64,000 bases of DNA, taken from Nemania diffusa (Eukaryota > Ascomycota > Sordariomycetes > Xylariales > Xylariaceae). The notes beneath the pieces are model-generated. The model was not told the DNA's origin, made no database searches, and saw only the letters and a program-made list of their open reading frames with translations. Shown one piece after another: positions 10,731 to 22,078 of this stretch. How positions within the stretch are numbered: position 1 is the first letter of the stretch; each line of letters begins with the position of its first letter. Location: assembly GCA_038501195.1 (NCBI GenBank), contig JBBPUQ010000001.1, positions 2,170,001 to 2,234,000 on the forward strand, read 5' to 3'. The translations under genes were made by a program, and so were the position numbers.

Positions 10731-13214
10731 GATTGATGGATGAATGGTTTGGAGTAGAAGTCGAGAAGGTAAGGTGAAGTGAGATGAGAGCTAGCTAATA
10801 CCTCGTGTGGGTTAACTGGAAAGACGATAAAAGATGATAGCGTATGATAAAAACACGGAGATTCCGAGGCTTTGAAGAGGTTCAGCGGGTGGTTAAGAGT
10901 GGTTAAAATGGTGCATTTCTTTCAAGACAATGGGTTGGCTATATCGAAATAAATATTTTGAAAGAGCGCGTTGTCGCTACTTAGGCAACCGCGCTTCTCT
11001 CACCTCACAAGCGCCTCACAGCCCCCGGTCTCAGCGAGAAGGCACTGGTAGGCAAGGTATAGATGCATTCAAGAAACACGAAAGCACGTGCCAACTGAAG
11101 TACTGACGTTAACAATTAGCATCCAGTAGGTACATTCGTATGCCTTACAATTCCGACCTGTCAGTGCGGCTGGAACTAGCGGCGGGATAGCTCAATTTGA
11201 TCCACATACATGGTAGCACTTGTCTTCTGCCTACGAAGGCTCCATTAGATCAAGGCAGCAGGTGCTGCCTTGATGCCGTGATGCCATCTACCAGTAGGCA
11301 TACCCACCTACGCAGTAGTAATTGGCCAATTGGTTGAAACATCGCGGGCTGATATCATCCTGCATACCTCTTATAGCCACAAATGTTGATTGCTGTACTA
11401 CAGATATAGCTTCCCTCAAGCAATACTACCTAGTAAATAGAACTCTTGATCGCAATTGCTGTGGGTTAATAAGAACCATTGTTCCTATGTAACATATTCA
11501 TACATATTCATTTTGATATTAGTCGGATGAATTATTTTTTGGATTGTAGGCGATTACAATCGGTACCTTGCGATGCTTTCGTGGCTAGATTTTTAGGGCT
11601 AGCTGCCAGCATTGTTGCTTATTGTTCACCTCGAAGCATACATCGATTTTCAAGACAGTTATTATATTAGGTAGACCGGCTCGTCAGTCTACTTCCAGGT
11701 ATTTTATCGAAACAGGTCTTCCCAGCTTTACAGGGTATTGTATCTAGTATTTTAGTGAGGTCTTCTTAGGTATAGATATAGTAGTCCTGTTGACGATCAA
11801 TCTACCAATTAGTCTCATCTTTTTATTGACTCACTCTATAGGAACATCTTAGAAAACTCAAGATTATTCTATTTCAAACATAATAGATGAAAATGTCTTA
11901 TTTAATATTGATCGCTCCTCACGGGGATGGAGGTATTTGGTGCAGCATCGAACGAACAACCATTACAAGTCCAACCTACCCAAAAATTTTAGCTGGGGAG
12001 TCCCCTATCTACTGCTATGCACTTAGCCTGAGTGAGTACCTACCTAACCCTCTCTTACTAGGACACTATCTGACATCTAATACTTAGTACCTAGATAATC
12101 GTCTAAAATAATTATTGGACTGGTGAGAGTATTTATAATGGGTATCTTCGTTACACTAGATATATATGTAGTCAATTAATCTGAATATAGCTTGAGATAT
12201 TAGGTATTTCCCCGTGTCATTACAATACTTATTATTCTGTATTGTACAGTATGCGGATAGGACCGTAGGTAGCATACTTCGACCCAATCCTCTAGAATGC
12301 TTACACTAGCCCGTTAAAGGGAAAGCGGACGGCTGATAGGATTGATGCACTATACCCTTTTCGTCCAGACCAAAGTGTTGCTCGATGAGATCGCATAATG
12401 TTTTTCATCTTTTGCTGGGGTTTTATCAGGCTGGGGCAGGACTTCGATAAGCCAAGCCGATTGTTTCCATCATTTCCATCATTTCTGCGGGGTATTTACG
12501 TCGAACCCTGTCTCCCAGCCTACGCCAACACTACGCCGGCCTACGCAAACGTCGACGAGCAGATGATCATATGCATTTCTCGACCTGGCTCTGCACTTAG
12601 TGTAAGCTCCTAGAAGCCTTCCTGTTGGCGCCTGGCCAATGGGCACTGCTTCTTGCCACGGTGATACCGAAGCCACACGACGGCCACATGGGTATCGTGT
12701 GAGACCGTTGGTGTGGGGGAGCGATGTCGAAGCTTGCTCGTACATATATCTGCAGAGACACTACACTGCGTACAGTATAGATAGGCTGTATAGCGGTAAG
12801 AAGTTCGGTTCCGGCCGTGCAGTATAGTGCAAGCCCCCCAATTTCGATCAGCATTGAGGTCGTGCGGGAGACTGGATCCTGACCCGGCCTGTTGTTTCTA
12901 TGTAGTATTTTCATACTTATATACTGCAGCTCCCGTCGTAGTGATGTGCTGCTACTCTGCCGATGCCTCAATTGCATCTTATGCATCCTACATATCAAAG
13001 TAGCACTGACATCACCGCCTCAACATTGAGTAGCATTAGAGTTTCCGGCAACGCAAACCCTAGCTGTATACGACCCTTGCGCTTCCATACAGGCACCGCT
13101 GTCTACCGGCGCTAACTCTGGTCGAGACACCGAGCTTATTATCAAATAATTACTTGATAAAAACGCCCGCGAGAGTCTCGCTTTGGTGCCTGGTGGGGTT
13201 CCCAGAAGTCCGCA
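10731..13214. other. Gene-poor intergenic block
   Basis: 2.5 kb lie between the divergent PARP and NCS1 permease genes. 11,380-12,280 is strongly AT-rich. Small ORFs (for example 12,398-12,613 plus and 12,597-12,998 minus) show no family resemblance. The NCS1-proximal end carries the GATA palindrome listed separately. Confidence 0.55.
13139..13160. promoter_or_regulatory. Palindromic pair of GATA sites upstream of the NCS1 permease
   Basis: A 22-bp near-perfect palindrome (20 of 22 positions symmetric) has TTATC at 13139-13143 and GATAA at 13156-13160. These are two inverted HGATAR-type sites 55-75 bp before the ATG at 13215. HGATAR is the binding site of fungal nitrogen regulators of the AreA/NIT2 family, and closely paired sites are the strong form. 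A role in nitrogen control of the permease is inferred. Confidence 0.55.
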
Positions 13215-15134
13215 ATGCAGCGACTACACAGCTCTCGGGCCAGATCATGGATTGATAAGATTACCGTGGATCACGAGGAGGGCCTTTCCACGGCCCAGCT
13301 CATGGTATGTAAAGTCGCTTCACTCCGGCTTCTGGCTGTCGTCTCTTGTACACTATCTCCAACTCTTTGGTGAGCACGTGCTCCCATCGTGCGCAGTGAA
13401 CGAACAACAATGCATCTATGCCGGCTTCGAGCTTCGACTAACATCCATACTTCCACTGCCTAGTTGACGAACAATGATCTCAAACCTGTTGAGCCAGCGC
13501 GGAGGCAGTGGGGACCGTGGAATTACGTCGGCTTCTGGGTCGCCGACTCGTTCAACATAAATACCTGGATGATCAGCTCCACCAGTATCGTCAACGGCCT
13601 GTCCTGGTGGCAAGCATGGCTCAGCGTCTGGATCGGCTACTCCATTGCCGGCGCCTTCGTCTGCGCGACGGGGCGCATTGGTGCGACTTATCACATCGGA
13701 TTCCCTGTCGTTAATCGTGCGAGCTTTGGCATTTGGGGTAGTCTATGGCCGGTACTGAATCGCTCCGTCCTGGCTGCTTTTTGGTATGGTGTGCAGGCTT
13801 ATATCGGAGGGCACTGTGTCTACCTCATGATTAGGAGCATCTGGCTTAGCTGGGATCGCAACACCATCCCTAACACGTTCCCTGCCAATTCGGGCACCAC
13901 GACTGCCGACTACGCTTCCTTTTTCATCTTTTGGCTCGTGTCGCTCCCCGCCATCTGGTTCCCCGTCCACAAGGTCCGTCATCTGTTCACTGTGAAGGCG
14001 TACTTCGTGCCCACCGCCGGCATTGCTTTCTTCATCTGGGCGCTGGTCAGAGCTGGTGGTGTTGGCCCCATCGTCAAGCAGCCAGCAAAACTAGAGGGTA
14101 GCGATCTAGCCTGGGAGTTTATAAAAGGCGTCTTGAGCTCCATCGCCAACTTCGCCACACTTATTGTCAATGACCCTGACTTTTCGCGTTTTGCTGGCAA
14201 GCCTCGTGACGCGTTCTGGTCCCAATTATTCACGATCCCCATTGGCTTCGCCGTTACCTGTTTCGTGGGCATCTTCGTCTCCTCTAGTTCTGTTATCATC
14301 TACCCCGGCACGGAGCCGATCTGGGATCCCCTAGACCTGCTTGAAAGATTCATGTGAGTCATTGAGAAATATTCGAGTTTGAGAATGTAATACTAACAGA
14401 TTCCTCTCTTTAGTGACGACGGTGGCTCGGCGCAGCGCTTTGGTGTGTTCGTTATTGCCCTCGCCTTCGCGCTCGCACAGCTTGGCACCAACATTGCTGC
14501 GAACTCTATCTCTGCTGGTACAGATTTTACGGCATTGCTGCCACGATTTCTCAATATCAGACGAGGCGGATATCTATGTGCGCTAATCGGTCTTGCATTG
14601 TGTCCCTACCAGTTTCTATCATCGGCGAATAATTTCATGACCTATCTATCGGCATACTCTGTGTTCTTGAGCTCCATCGCGGGTGTCATGGTTTCCGATT
14701 ACTACTTCGTACGTCGCGGGTACCTCGGAGTAAAGGAGCTATACGATGCTCGCCGCAGTGGCCCCTATTACTTCACTTTTGGTGTTAACTGGCGTGCGTA
14801 CGCAGGCTATATTGCCGGCATCTTAATCAACGTCGTAGGCTTTGCCGGCGCCGTAAACGGCGGCAATGTCCCTATAGGCGCCACGTACATCTACAATCTC
14901 AACTTCTTCGCCGGCTTCATCGTAGCCGCTGCGGTATATTGGCTCTGCTGCAAGTTCTTCCCCGTCCCTGCCTGCAGCGAGAAATGGCTCGAAGTTGGAG
15001 ACCAGATCGACGAGGTCACGCTAGCATATGACGACAATATCAGCATTACTGGCAGCGATAGGTCACGTAATATCGATGACCAAGAAGCTGGTCTAGATGG
15101 AGAATATATCAATAAGCACCTGAACAAGGACTAA
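13215..15134 (+). CDS. NCS1-family nucleobase/allantoin-type permease
   Basis: This is a plasma-membrane proton symporter of the nucleobase-cation-symport-1 family, which imports purines, uracil, allantoin, uridine or thiamine. Three exons: 13215-13304, 13464-14353 and 14414-15134, total 566 aa. The small first exon encodes MQRLHSSRARSWIDKITVDH ... AQLM and joins in phase to LTNNDLKPVEPARRQWGPWN. The signature FWVADSFNINTWMISS in TM1 and GLSWWQAW are typical of the FUR-type branch. The joined exons give twelve hydrophobic segments, with the FIxDGG loop re-formed across intron 2. The C-terminal tail is acidic and cytosolic. Substrate cannot be deduced. The promoter has an inverted GATA pair, which would suit a nitrogen-source transporter. 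A perfect palindrome GAGCACGTGCTC lies inside intron 1 (13372-13383). Confidence 0.9.
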
Positions 15135-15648
15135 ACGAAACGGACTAACAACCTGACTCGTTATGTATCGGTATAGTTAGTTTTACGTTATATGAAAACA
15201 GAATAGAGAATTGAGTCCAGGGGCAATACGCGTATTCAATCGCTCGTAAGTACGTCCTAACCTTCGAAAGGCATTTTGCTTTGGAGAGGAGCTAGAAGTA
15301 CCTAATGTTAACTGTGATCCGATTTCTAAACTGGCAGTCTATGCTAACAATTTCTAAAGCTACAAGACAATATTAAGCTTGACACAGCTAGGAACTCGTA
15401 AATGATGATAGCCTTGATAGGTATGCCTTTGACTTCTAAAGACTGGCCACTATGAAATAATACCAAACAGCGGCACCAGACATAATGCTCTATTTCATCT
15501 ACGAGGCACCCTATCAACCATCTTTCGAACGTAGTGACCAAGTAAACTAACTATTCTAGTCTTCCGAGCCGCGAAGTCTGTACGTCTAGCTACTAGATAG
15601 TCCAACATCCATGAAAAAATTGAACAACCTGTCTACAATAGCGCCGCC
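15135..15648. other. Convergent spacer NCS1 permease - A-T-R enzyme
   Basis: 514 bp of 3' flanks of two convergent genes. No coding or structural signal is seen. It may be the left boundary of the metabolic cluster. Confidence 0.5.
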
Positions 15649-18600
15649 TCAGAACGCCCACTGCTTCATCCAGTTGTCCATCCACTGACTTTGAACGGGC
15701 CCAACGGCTGATAGAGTCGGCGACGCCCCAAGCGTGTACTCGGTGCTTAGCGTGGTGCCCCCGGCCTCGGTGAGGCTCTCGTAGAAGTCGAGGAGCTTGA
15801 CCGCCGGGTTCTCCGCGATATCCGCGACCCTCGCCTCGCTCGCACGCAGCGCGCCAACCCATGTCTCCAACGGCACCACCTTCACCGCCTCTCCGCCACG
15901 TCCGAGGTGCCGCGTCACGGCCGGCAATAGGTCCGCCCAGGCGGCAGTCTGAGGGTTGACGGCATGATAGACGGTCGCGCCCCCTGCGGCGTCCGGCGGC
16001 GGGGGCGGCGCGTGGATGGCCAGCTCGACGATGACCTTGCCGAGCTGGTCCACGGGGATCCAGTCCACGGCGTCCAGCTGCGGGCCGAGCGATCCCGGGA
16101 CCATGCCGAGGTACTTGGAGCTCGCGACGAGGCTCGGCAGCCACTCCTTCCTGGGCCACTCGGCCGCCGTTGCCCCCGCCGGCACCACCGAAGGGCCCGC
16201 GACCTGCCCGACGCGGCAGAAGGCGGCGGGCACGCCGGCCTCGCGGGCGGCGGCGTCGAGGAGGCGCTCGGCGACGAACTTGGACTGCCCGTAGCCCGTC
16301 GCGGCGGGCGCGTCCCAGCCGGCGAGGACGCGCTCGGGGACGATGCCCCGCACGCCGCCGACGGCGCTGATGCTCGAGACGAAGAAGAGCGCGGCGCCGA
16401 AGCGCGCGTGCGCCGAGAAGTCGACGAGGCGCCGCACGAAGGCCACGTGCGCCGCGAACGAGTGCACCGAGCGGTTGAAGTCGACCTGCCAGGCGTTGTG
16501 GACCACGTGCGTGACCTGCTCGAGGAGCGCCTTATAAGTCTCCGTGGGCAGGCCGAAGTGCGACTTGGTCAGGTCCGCGTTGTCGAGGCACTGCACCTTG
16601 CTTGACAGGGGCTGCAGGCCCTTCGAGGCCTGTAAGCGCTCTTGGCGGTGGTGGCTGTCGGGGCCGCGGCTGAGGCAGTAGATGCGGGAGACGCTGGGGT
16701 CGCGCTGTAGCACGTCGAGGATGTAGGAGCCTAGTGAGCCCGTGGAGCCGGTGAGGAGGACGACGCTGGGGACTGAGGACTTGGGGGCTGGCGGTCGTGC
16801 GGAGATGGGCATGTTCGCGCTGTGGAGCTGGTAGAGCTGCTCTAGCTTTTCCTGGGCGCTTTCGTTGCTCGACTCTTTCCCGTGGATTATGACCGAGATG
16901 GCGTTTGTGAGAGTGGCTAGGGTTGGGTTTGCGTAGACGGTTCGGGGGGCTATGGACTCTGGTTTTCCGTGGAACGAGATGAGCTCGTTGAGCTTCTTCA
17001 CTATGGTGGTCACCTGCAGGGAATCTAGGCCGAGTTCGAATAGATCACTATCTGGAGAGACATCGCTAGCATCGATTTCCGTGCTGGAGGCAACGATGGT
17101 CTTAATAGCATCCTCGATGCTTCCGTAGCTGCTATCACTCCCCACCGTGGGGTTCTCGGCTGGCGCATCGGCTTTCTCGTATAGCGAATTAATCTCAGCC
17201 GCGTAGAGATTGAGCGTCATTTTTCTTTGCACTGTCCCTTTGCCCGCTCTAAACATCGGCTTGGCTGCAGAGGTAAAGGCAACCATGTTACGGTGGATTC
17301 GACCGTAAGAAGGGCACTCCTTATTTGCCGCCTCCACTGATGGCCATATAGCTTCTAGAAGGCGATGCTCCTCCTCGGCATTGGCCGGGGGGTTAATAGC
17401 CTCGACGAGTAGGCTTGATTGGAAACGCCCCTCTCCGGTGACAAGAGCTGCACTGATGGCAGGATTTCTATTGATCGTGTCCTCCATCTCGTTAGGGTTG
17501 ATCTTTTCGCCCGTGGAAAAAACGATGATGTCGTCGGATCGGCCTCGGTATAGCCAATAATCTCCTTTGGTAGGATCCGGGTGCTTTTCGTATATATCCT
17601 TCATCGGCCACTCAGCCAGGTCGGGAAAGGTGGCGAAGATGCCTTGGCCATGGAGGAGATCTTCATCCCGGACCATAACTTGCTCGTACAGATTATCGGC
17701 GACATGGCGATATTCAAATCCTACGTTCGGATGGAGCCGTAGATACTGCCAATCGCGCGGATCCTCAGGAAGCATGCCAGGTAAAGCACCGCATTCTGTC
17801 GAGCCGAGGCAGTTTAAGATTTGCGTCTTGGTGATGATTAGGTCACCCACAGTCTTTGTGACTGGCCCCCCGCCAAACATGAGGTGGTCTAAGCGGCTGA
17901 GGTTCTCCAGATGTTCGGGATCCTTGACCAACTCTTCCATGGTTGATGGTACGAGAACGGCGGACTGCACATTCCCATGGACATGCACCTTGTTTATGAT
18001 ATCCGTAGACGGCGGGAAAGGCGCCAGCACGGCAGTGTAGTCCGCATAAATACAAGCGGGTAGAAGCAAGCTGATTCCGGCGCAGTGGAATAAAGGGAAT
18101 GTTACATAAACTCGTTTGCCTCTCATTACGGATGGGAAGGTCTTGTCTTGGTATTCGCGTTTTGCAAACGCATAGAGAGCCGATGCTGTTCCATGAGTCT
18201 GCATGATTGGCTTCGGTAGCCCGGTTGAGCCGGAAGTGTGCAGAACAACGAAAGGCTCTCCTTTGGCCTCGGAAAAGGTCTTCGTATAAGGATAGGGCTT
18301 CCATGCCGGACCATCGTCGCTTAACCAACTACGAAAGCCGGCCACTTCAACATGGCGCATCGGCCTCGCAGCTAAGATTTGTTTAACAATTGGTAAAGGG
18401 AAGTTAGGCGGAGTCAGGAATACGTGGCATTCTGTCTGCTCTAGGAGAAACACATGTGCTTCGATCGTGTTACGAGCCGATACTAGCAGCAGCTTGTAGC
18501 CGACCTTGATGCAAGCGAGCACGAGGATGCCATAGTTGAGATCTTGCGGGCCTAGATAGACGAGAGTAGGGAAGTCTTTCCCCGGGCCGAGGGTCTCGTG

Positions 18601-18774
18601 AAGGAACCAAGAGCATCGATCTACAGCCCGGGCAAAATCAGCAGCAACAACATCCTCGAAACCATCAGCAGGGTCCCTCGTCTTCGTGAACGAATATAAA
18701 ATGCGAGTCGGGTCCGACCGCGCAAGGTCGTCAACAACAGACGGTAGCAATCGAGCACTGTTCCCTGTCTGCAT
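15649..18774 (-). CDS. NRPS-like carboxylic acid reductase (adenylation-thiolation-reductase)
   Basis: The enzyme would activate a carboxylic acid as acyl-AMP, load it on a phosphopantetheine arm and release it as an aldehyde with NADPH. It is a single exon of 1041 aa; the chosen Met (MQTGNSARLL) is preferred over an upstream in-frame ATG at 18846 because family similarity begins here. The A domain spans about residues 10-540: A3 motif LHTSGSTGLPKPIMQTHG near 178, A5 NCLGSTECG, A7/A8 YRGRSDDIIVFSTGEKINP, A10 lysine region GKGTVQRKMTL. The carrier domain has DLFELGLDSLQV (Ser about 584). The C-terminal thioester-reductase has the dinucleotide motif LLTGSTGSLGSYI (about 678) and YGQSKFVAE (catalytic Tyr/Lys about 828). 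There is no condensation domain. Architecture equals StbB/AscB-type aryl acid reductases, but lysine-biosynthetic Lys2 also is A-T-R; the A-domain motifs and genomic context favour secondary metabolism. GC content is very high over the reductase portion. Confidence 0.92.
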   Translation of the reverse strand: MQTGNSARLLPSVVDDLARSDPTRILYSFTKTRDPADGFEDVVAADFARAVDRCSWFLHETLGPGKDFPTLVYLGPQDLNYGILVLACIKVGYKLLLVSARNTIEAHVFLLEQTECHVFLTPPNFPLPIVKQILAARPMRHVEVAGFRSWLSDDGPAWKPYPYTKTFSEAKGEPFVVLHTSGSTGLPKPIMQTHGTASALYAFAKREYQDKTFPSVMRGKRVYVTFPLFHCAGISLLLPACIYADYTAVLAPFPPSTDIINKVHVHGNVQSAVLVPSTMEELVKDPEHLENLSRLDHLMFGGGPVTKTVGDLIITKTQILNCLGSTECGALPGMLPEDPRDWQYLRLHPNVGFEYRHVADNLYEQVMVRDEDLLHGQGIFATFPDLAEWPMKDIYEKHPDPTKGDYWLYRGRSDDIIVFSTGEKINPNEMEDTINRNPAISAALVTGEGRFQSSLLVEAINPPANAEEEHRLLEAIWPSVEAANKECPSYGRIHRNMVAFTSAAKPMFRAGKGTVQRKMTLNLYAAEINSLYEKADAPAENPTVGSDSSYGSIEDAIKTIVASSTEIDASDVSPDSDLFELGLDSLQVTTIVKKLNELISFHGKPESIAPRTVYANPTLATLTNAISVIIHGKESSNESAQEKLEQLYQLHSANMPISARPPAPKSSVPSVVLLTGSTGSLGSYILDVLQRDPSVSRIYCLSRGPDSHHRQERLQASKGLQPLSSKVQCLDNADLTKSHFGLPTETYKALLEQVTHVVHNAWQVDFNRSVHSFAAHVAFVRRLVDFSAHARFGAALFFVSSISAVGGVRGIVPERVLAGWDAPAATGYGQSKFVAERLLDAAAREAGVPAAFCRVGQVAGPSVVPAGATAAEWPRKEWLPSLVASSKYLGMVPGSLGPQLDAVDWIPVDQLGKVIVELAIHAPPPPPDAAGGATVYHAVNPQTAAWADLLPAVTRHLGRGGEAVKVVPLETWVGALRASEARVADIAENPAVKLLDFYESLTEAGGTTLSTEYTLGASPTLSAVGPVQSQWMDNWMKQWAF

Positions 18775-19993
18775 CGTGTTGGATGTTATTATTAGGGAGG
18801 ATGATATCAGTGGGCAGACTCGAACGTGATAGTAGCACAAGTACAAAGAAAATCACTTCATTCCCAGACGGCTAGGAGATAGGACGCAGCTGACGAAGCC
18901 ATACTATGTATGGCCTGCAGTCTCGGATGCAACAAACAAAGGCGGCGACGCTTGGGCGCGGCGTAGTAGTCAGATTGGTTCTATATTTTGCAATTAAATA
19001 AAACATCCGAGTACTCCGTGACTGGTTAATTGCCTACGTCGCATTATCTATTGATGCTTGTTAGTCCTACAGGCCCATATGTTGATTGGGTCTCGATGAT
19101 AAAGGGGGTAAGACAGGCGGATTTGACAAACAGCGGCCCGGAGTAAGAGCGTTAACTGATCTATCAAGAGGTCTCTTTATGCCAAGGTAGTTTGTTTGTC
19201 ATAGGGAGAGTATTAACTCGTCCAACTACCTAACCTTACTACGTACAGAGCAATCAATGCGACGTTGCATAACCAACAGCATACCGAGGTAATTATGATA
19301 CAAAACGATGTCTTGTGGAAATGATTTCTACTTATACCGCCAGGTTTCATCGTCATCCGCCTCGGTAATGCACGACTGGGCTTATAATAGGTAGGTAGGT
19401 AGCACGGTTCATTCTTCGTCGCGGTGAATACCCCTTCGGTAGAGTTGCCTATATTTACCTAGAGACTCTACCGCTTACGTACTCACCGTTTAGAAGCAGG
19501 TCGGAACCCGGGGGATTTAGGGCCGGGAGCTGAAAGACCAGGGTGTCCTGAGACAACCTATTACGATTGGACGATTCATCGGCCTCCGAGCAGGAGAGGT
19601 TTTAATGCTGGGTAGCGTAGCGTAAAATAAGCTCAAAACGCTCAAAACTACGGCAACACTTAGACAGGAGCTCAACAAACCCCCCTGTTCACACCATCAC
19701 AATATATATCAATATACTTAAGTGTATCAGTCCACACAACGCATGTTCACGGCCTGCGGTTGCCCCCCTCCACGTTGCACCGAGGGATTCTACGATGCTT
19801 ACTTGCACACTCCCTTGCAGATCAGGAGAACGAGGTTAGTCGATAAATTCAGAGAGAAATATATCATGTTCTAGAATAAGTACCATCGTCCCCTTTGGTA
19901 GACGTGCAGTGAGTACGACCCTCATGCTTCCTCTTACGACCCTCCACGATGCCCATTGACTGGGTACCATCATTTGAATGACCTTTTAGAGAA
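18775..19993. promoter_or_regulatory. Divergent promoter region A-T-R enzyme / rhodopsin-domain protein
   Basis: 1.2 kb of shared upstream DNA. It includes GTAGGTAGGTAG (about 19390-19401) and TAG-rich sequence, with no convincing ORF or identifiable regulator site. Confidence 0.4.
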
Positions 19994-21270
19994 ATGTCTA
20001 ACGACGATCCCGATACATCACAGCTAGAAGGGGGTCTCTATGCCTATGGTGGCCAGAGTGTTATAATATGGGCCTCACTATTCATTATTCTATGTACATT
20101 ATTTGTTGCCTTGCGTTTTATTTCTCTTAGAGTCGGACGGCGGGCCATCGGGCTGGAGGACTGGCTTATACTGCCAGCCTTGATTATAGAAGTCGGGCTT
20201 TGCGTCAACGGCATTTGCAGTATGTCTAAGAAGAGAGAAAAACTGCGTACGGTTGCTGACCGCCATGATTCTAGGTGTTCTTTACGGCGGCGTAGGACGA
20301 CATGAAGCCTATGTCTTAAAATTCGAGCCGCCCGCATTCACAACGTGGGCACAGACGCTCTTCGTCACTGAGTTGCTATATGGCCTCGTGTTCCCGATCG
20401 AGAAAACCACGATCCTCCTGCTCTACCTAAGGCTGTTCCGCGTTCATCGCTGGTTTCGTGTTACAACATACTTCCTCATTGCCTATATCTGGCTATGGGG
20501 TATTAGCGAAGTGATTGTCGCCATCGCCCAGTGCCAGCCTATCGCGTTTCAATGGAACAGGAAGATCGAGGGCGGCCATTGCATCGATCAGCTTGCTTAC
20601 TACCGTTGGGTCAGCGTTCCCAATGTCATTCATGATGTAGTGATGCTCATCATGCCGCTTCCTGTGGTCTGGACCCTCAAGATTGACCTTCGTCAAAAGC
20701 TTGCTTTGACTGCTGTTTTTCTGATCGGTTCGATGTAAGCATACCCGTTCCCTCAGCCTTTCTGTGTATCGGGTGAGATGTTGATTTCTCCTATGTAGTG
20801 GGTGCATCTCTTCATTCGTCCGCCTATCCATATTCTTCAAGCTTAACGCTTTGTCCGATAATACTTGGGCATCTATTCAACTCCAGTCGTGGACCCTTGC
20901 CGAGACAGGAGTAATTCTGATAAGCGCCTGCCTCCCATCACTTTGGCCTCTCGTCTTACGCATCATGACGCGAAAGGGTACACTCCGTAGCGGTTACTCG
21001 AAAGGAATCAGTGCACGCGACGGGCTCGAGTCAAGCCAGCCTAAAACTAATGAAGTTTGGCGAGCCAGCCGTCCCGGATTCATGGGCACCGCCAACGAAT
21101 TCATACCCCTGGAAGATGTCGAAGACCGGACGACTACCATGTACAAGGTAGAAGGCTCTCGAAACGAGAGTCGAGCGGCAGAGCACAACAAGGGCATCAA
21201 TGTAACAACAGAAATTTCATGGACTGTCAGTGACGAAACTGGTGGCTCAACGCTAAAGTTAGCAGGGTAA
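19994..21270 (+). CDS. Rhodopsin-domain (PTH11-like) integral membrane protein
   Basis: This is a seven-helix fungal membrane protein of the group often annotated 'integral membrane protein' or PTH11-like; function is mostly unknown, with some members acting in surface sensing. Three exons: 19994-20219, 20275-20734 and 20799-21270, giving 385 aa. Family marks are a short extracellular N-terminus, GLEDWLILPALI after TM2, GVGRHEAYV, the helix with FPIEKTTILLLYLRLF, the loop AQCQPIAFQWN ... GHCID and NVIHDVVMLIMPLPVVW. Exon 3 gives GCISSFVRLSIFFKLN. The last about 120 residues are a soluble polar tail. It lies between the A-T-R enzyme and the P450, but such genes are numerous in fungi, so a pathway role is not implied. 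Confidence 0.88.
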
Positions 21271-22078
21271 TACATAATCTAGTCTACGTAGTACGCGTTT
21301 TCGCTGCTCCTGTAATAGTATGAAGCAAATATACCAAGACCCGGAGATTTATTTCCAGACCTTGCGCTTGGCGAACTGTATTTTCACTTTTGAAGCCGTT
21401 ACGGTGCAGCTAGGTAGTGTAACTCGCGCACGCTTAAGACAGCCGACTCTTACTATGCAATGAATGTGAGAGTCTATACGTAGGCCGCTTCTCTCCCTTT
21501 TCATGTATGCACGTAGTAATCCTATATCACTCTACTATCTGCATGCCATTCTCCCCTTCGAGAAATGGCTTAGAGGGTGGCTTGAAGGAGTGCCGTAGCA
21601 TCGACTGACACGCGGCGGCTACATGGGTGTGCCCCCCCCCCCCCCCCATACCATATTACATACGCAGTACAGCATACTGTAGATAGATACCTGGTACATA
21701 CGACAAGTCACATTCCAGGCTGCATGCCAATAATTACACTAGGTTGCGGCACAGACCGAAAAATGGGTTGCGTAAGCGGACGATGCTACCGTGGCATTCG
21801 AAGCCATCCAATACGTTGATTTCTCTCGCACCTCAACCGTTGCATAGGATTTGCGGTATTTACAATAGAATGAATGTGCATGATTATGTATGTACTATCT
21901 AACCTCGTAGGAGTTCGGAACAAAGATCCTAGCATAGTCCTCGTTTTAATGATGCTAATGAATTATTGAGATCTGGTAGGAGTTAGCCGTTTGGGGTGGC
22001 ATGACGCGCATGCGGGTGAAGGGCGGGTTGCTGCTGACCTTCCCGATTCTCGATAACCCTACGCTAGGTACTTAGATC
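21271..22078. other. Convergent spacer with C16 homopolymer
   Basis: 808 bp between convergent genes. It contains an uninterrupted run of 16 cytosines at 21632-21647. No gene is seen. Confidence 0.55.

Noticed and set aside
12398..12998. Overlapping small ORFs on both strands
   Set aside because: Mutually antisense, no recognisable domain, in a gene-poor AT-rich region.
15964..16605. Plus-strand open frame of 213 codons with Arg/Ala-rich product
   Set aside because: It is antisense to the GC-rich reductase domain of the A-T-R enzyme; open only because of high third-position GC.
15649..18774. Lys2 alpha-aminoadipate reductase
   Set aside because: Domain order is the same, but at 1041 aa it lacks the longer N-terminal region of Lys2 and sits among tailoring-type genes.
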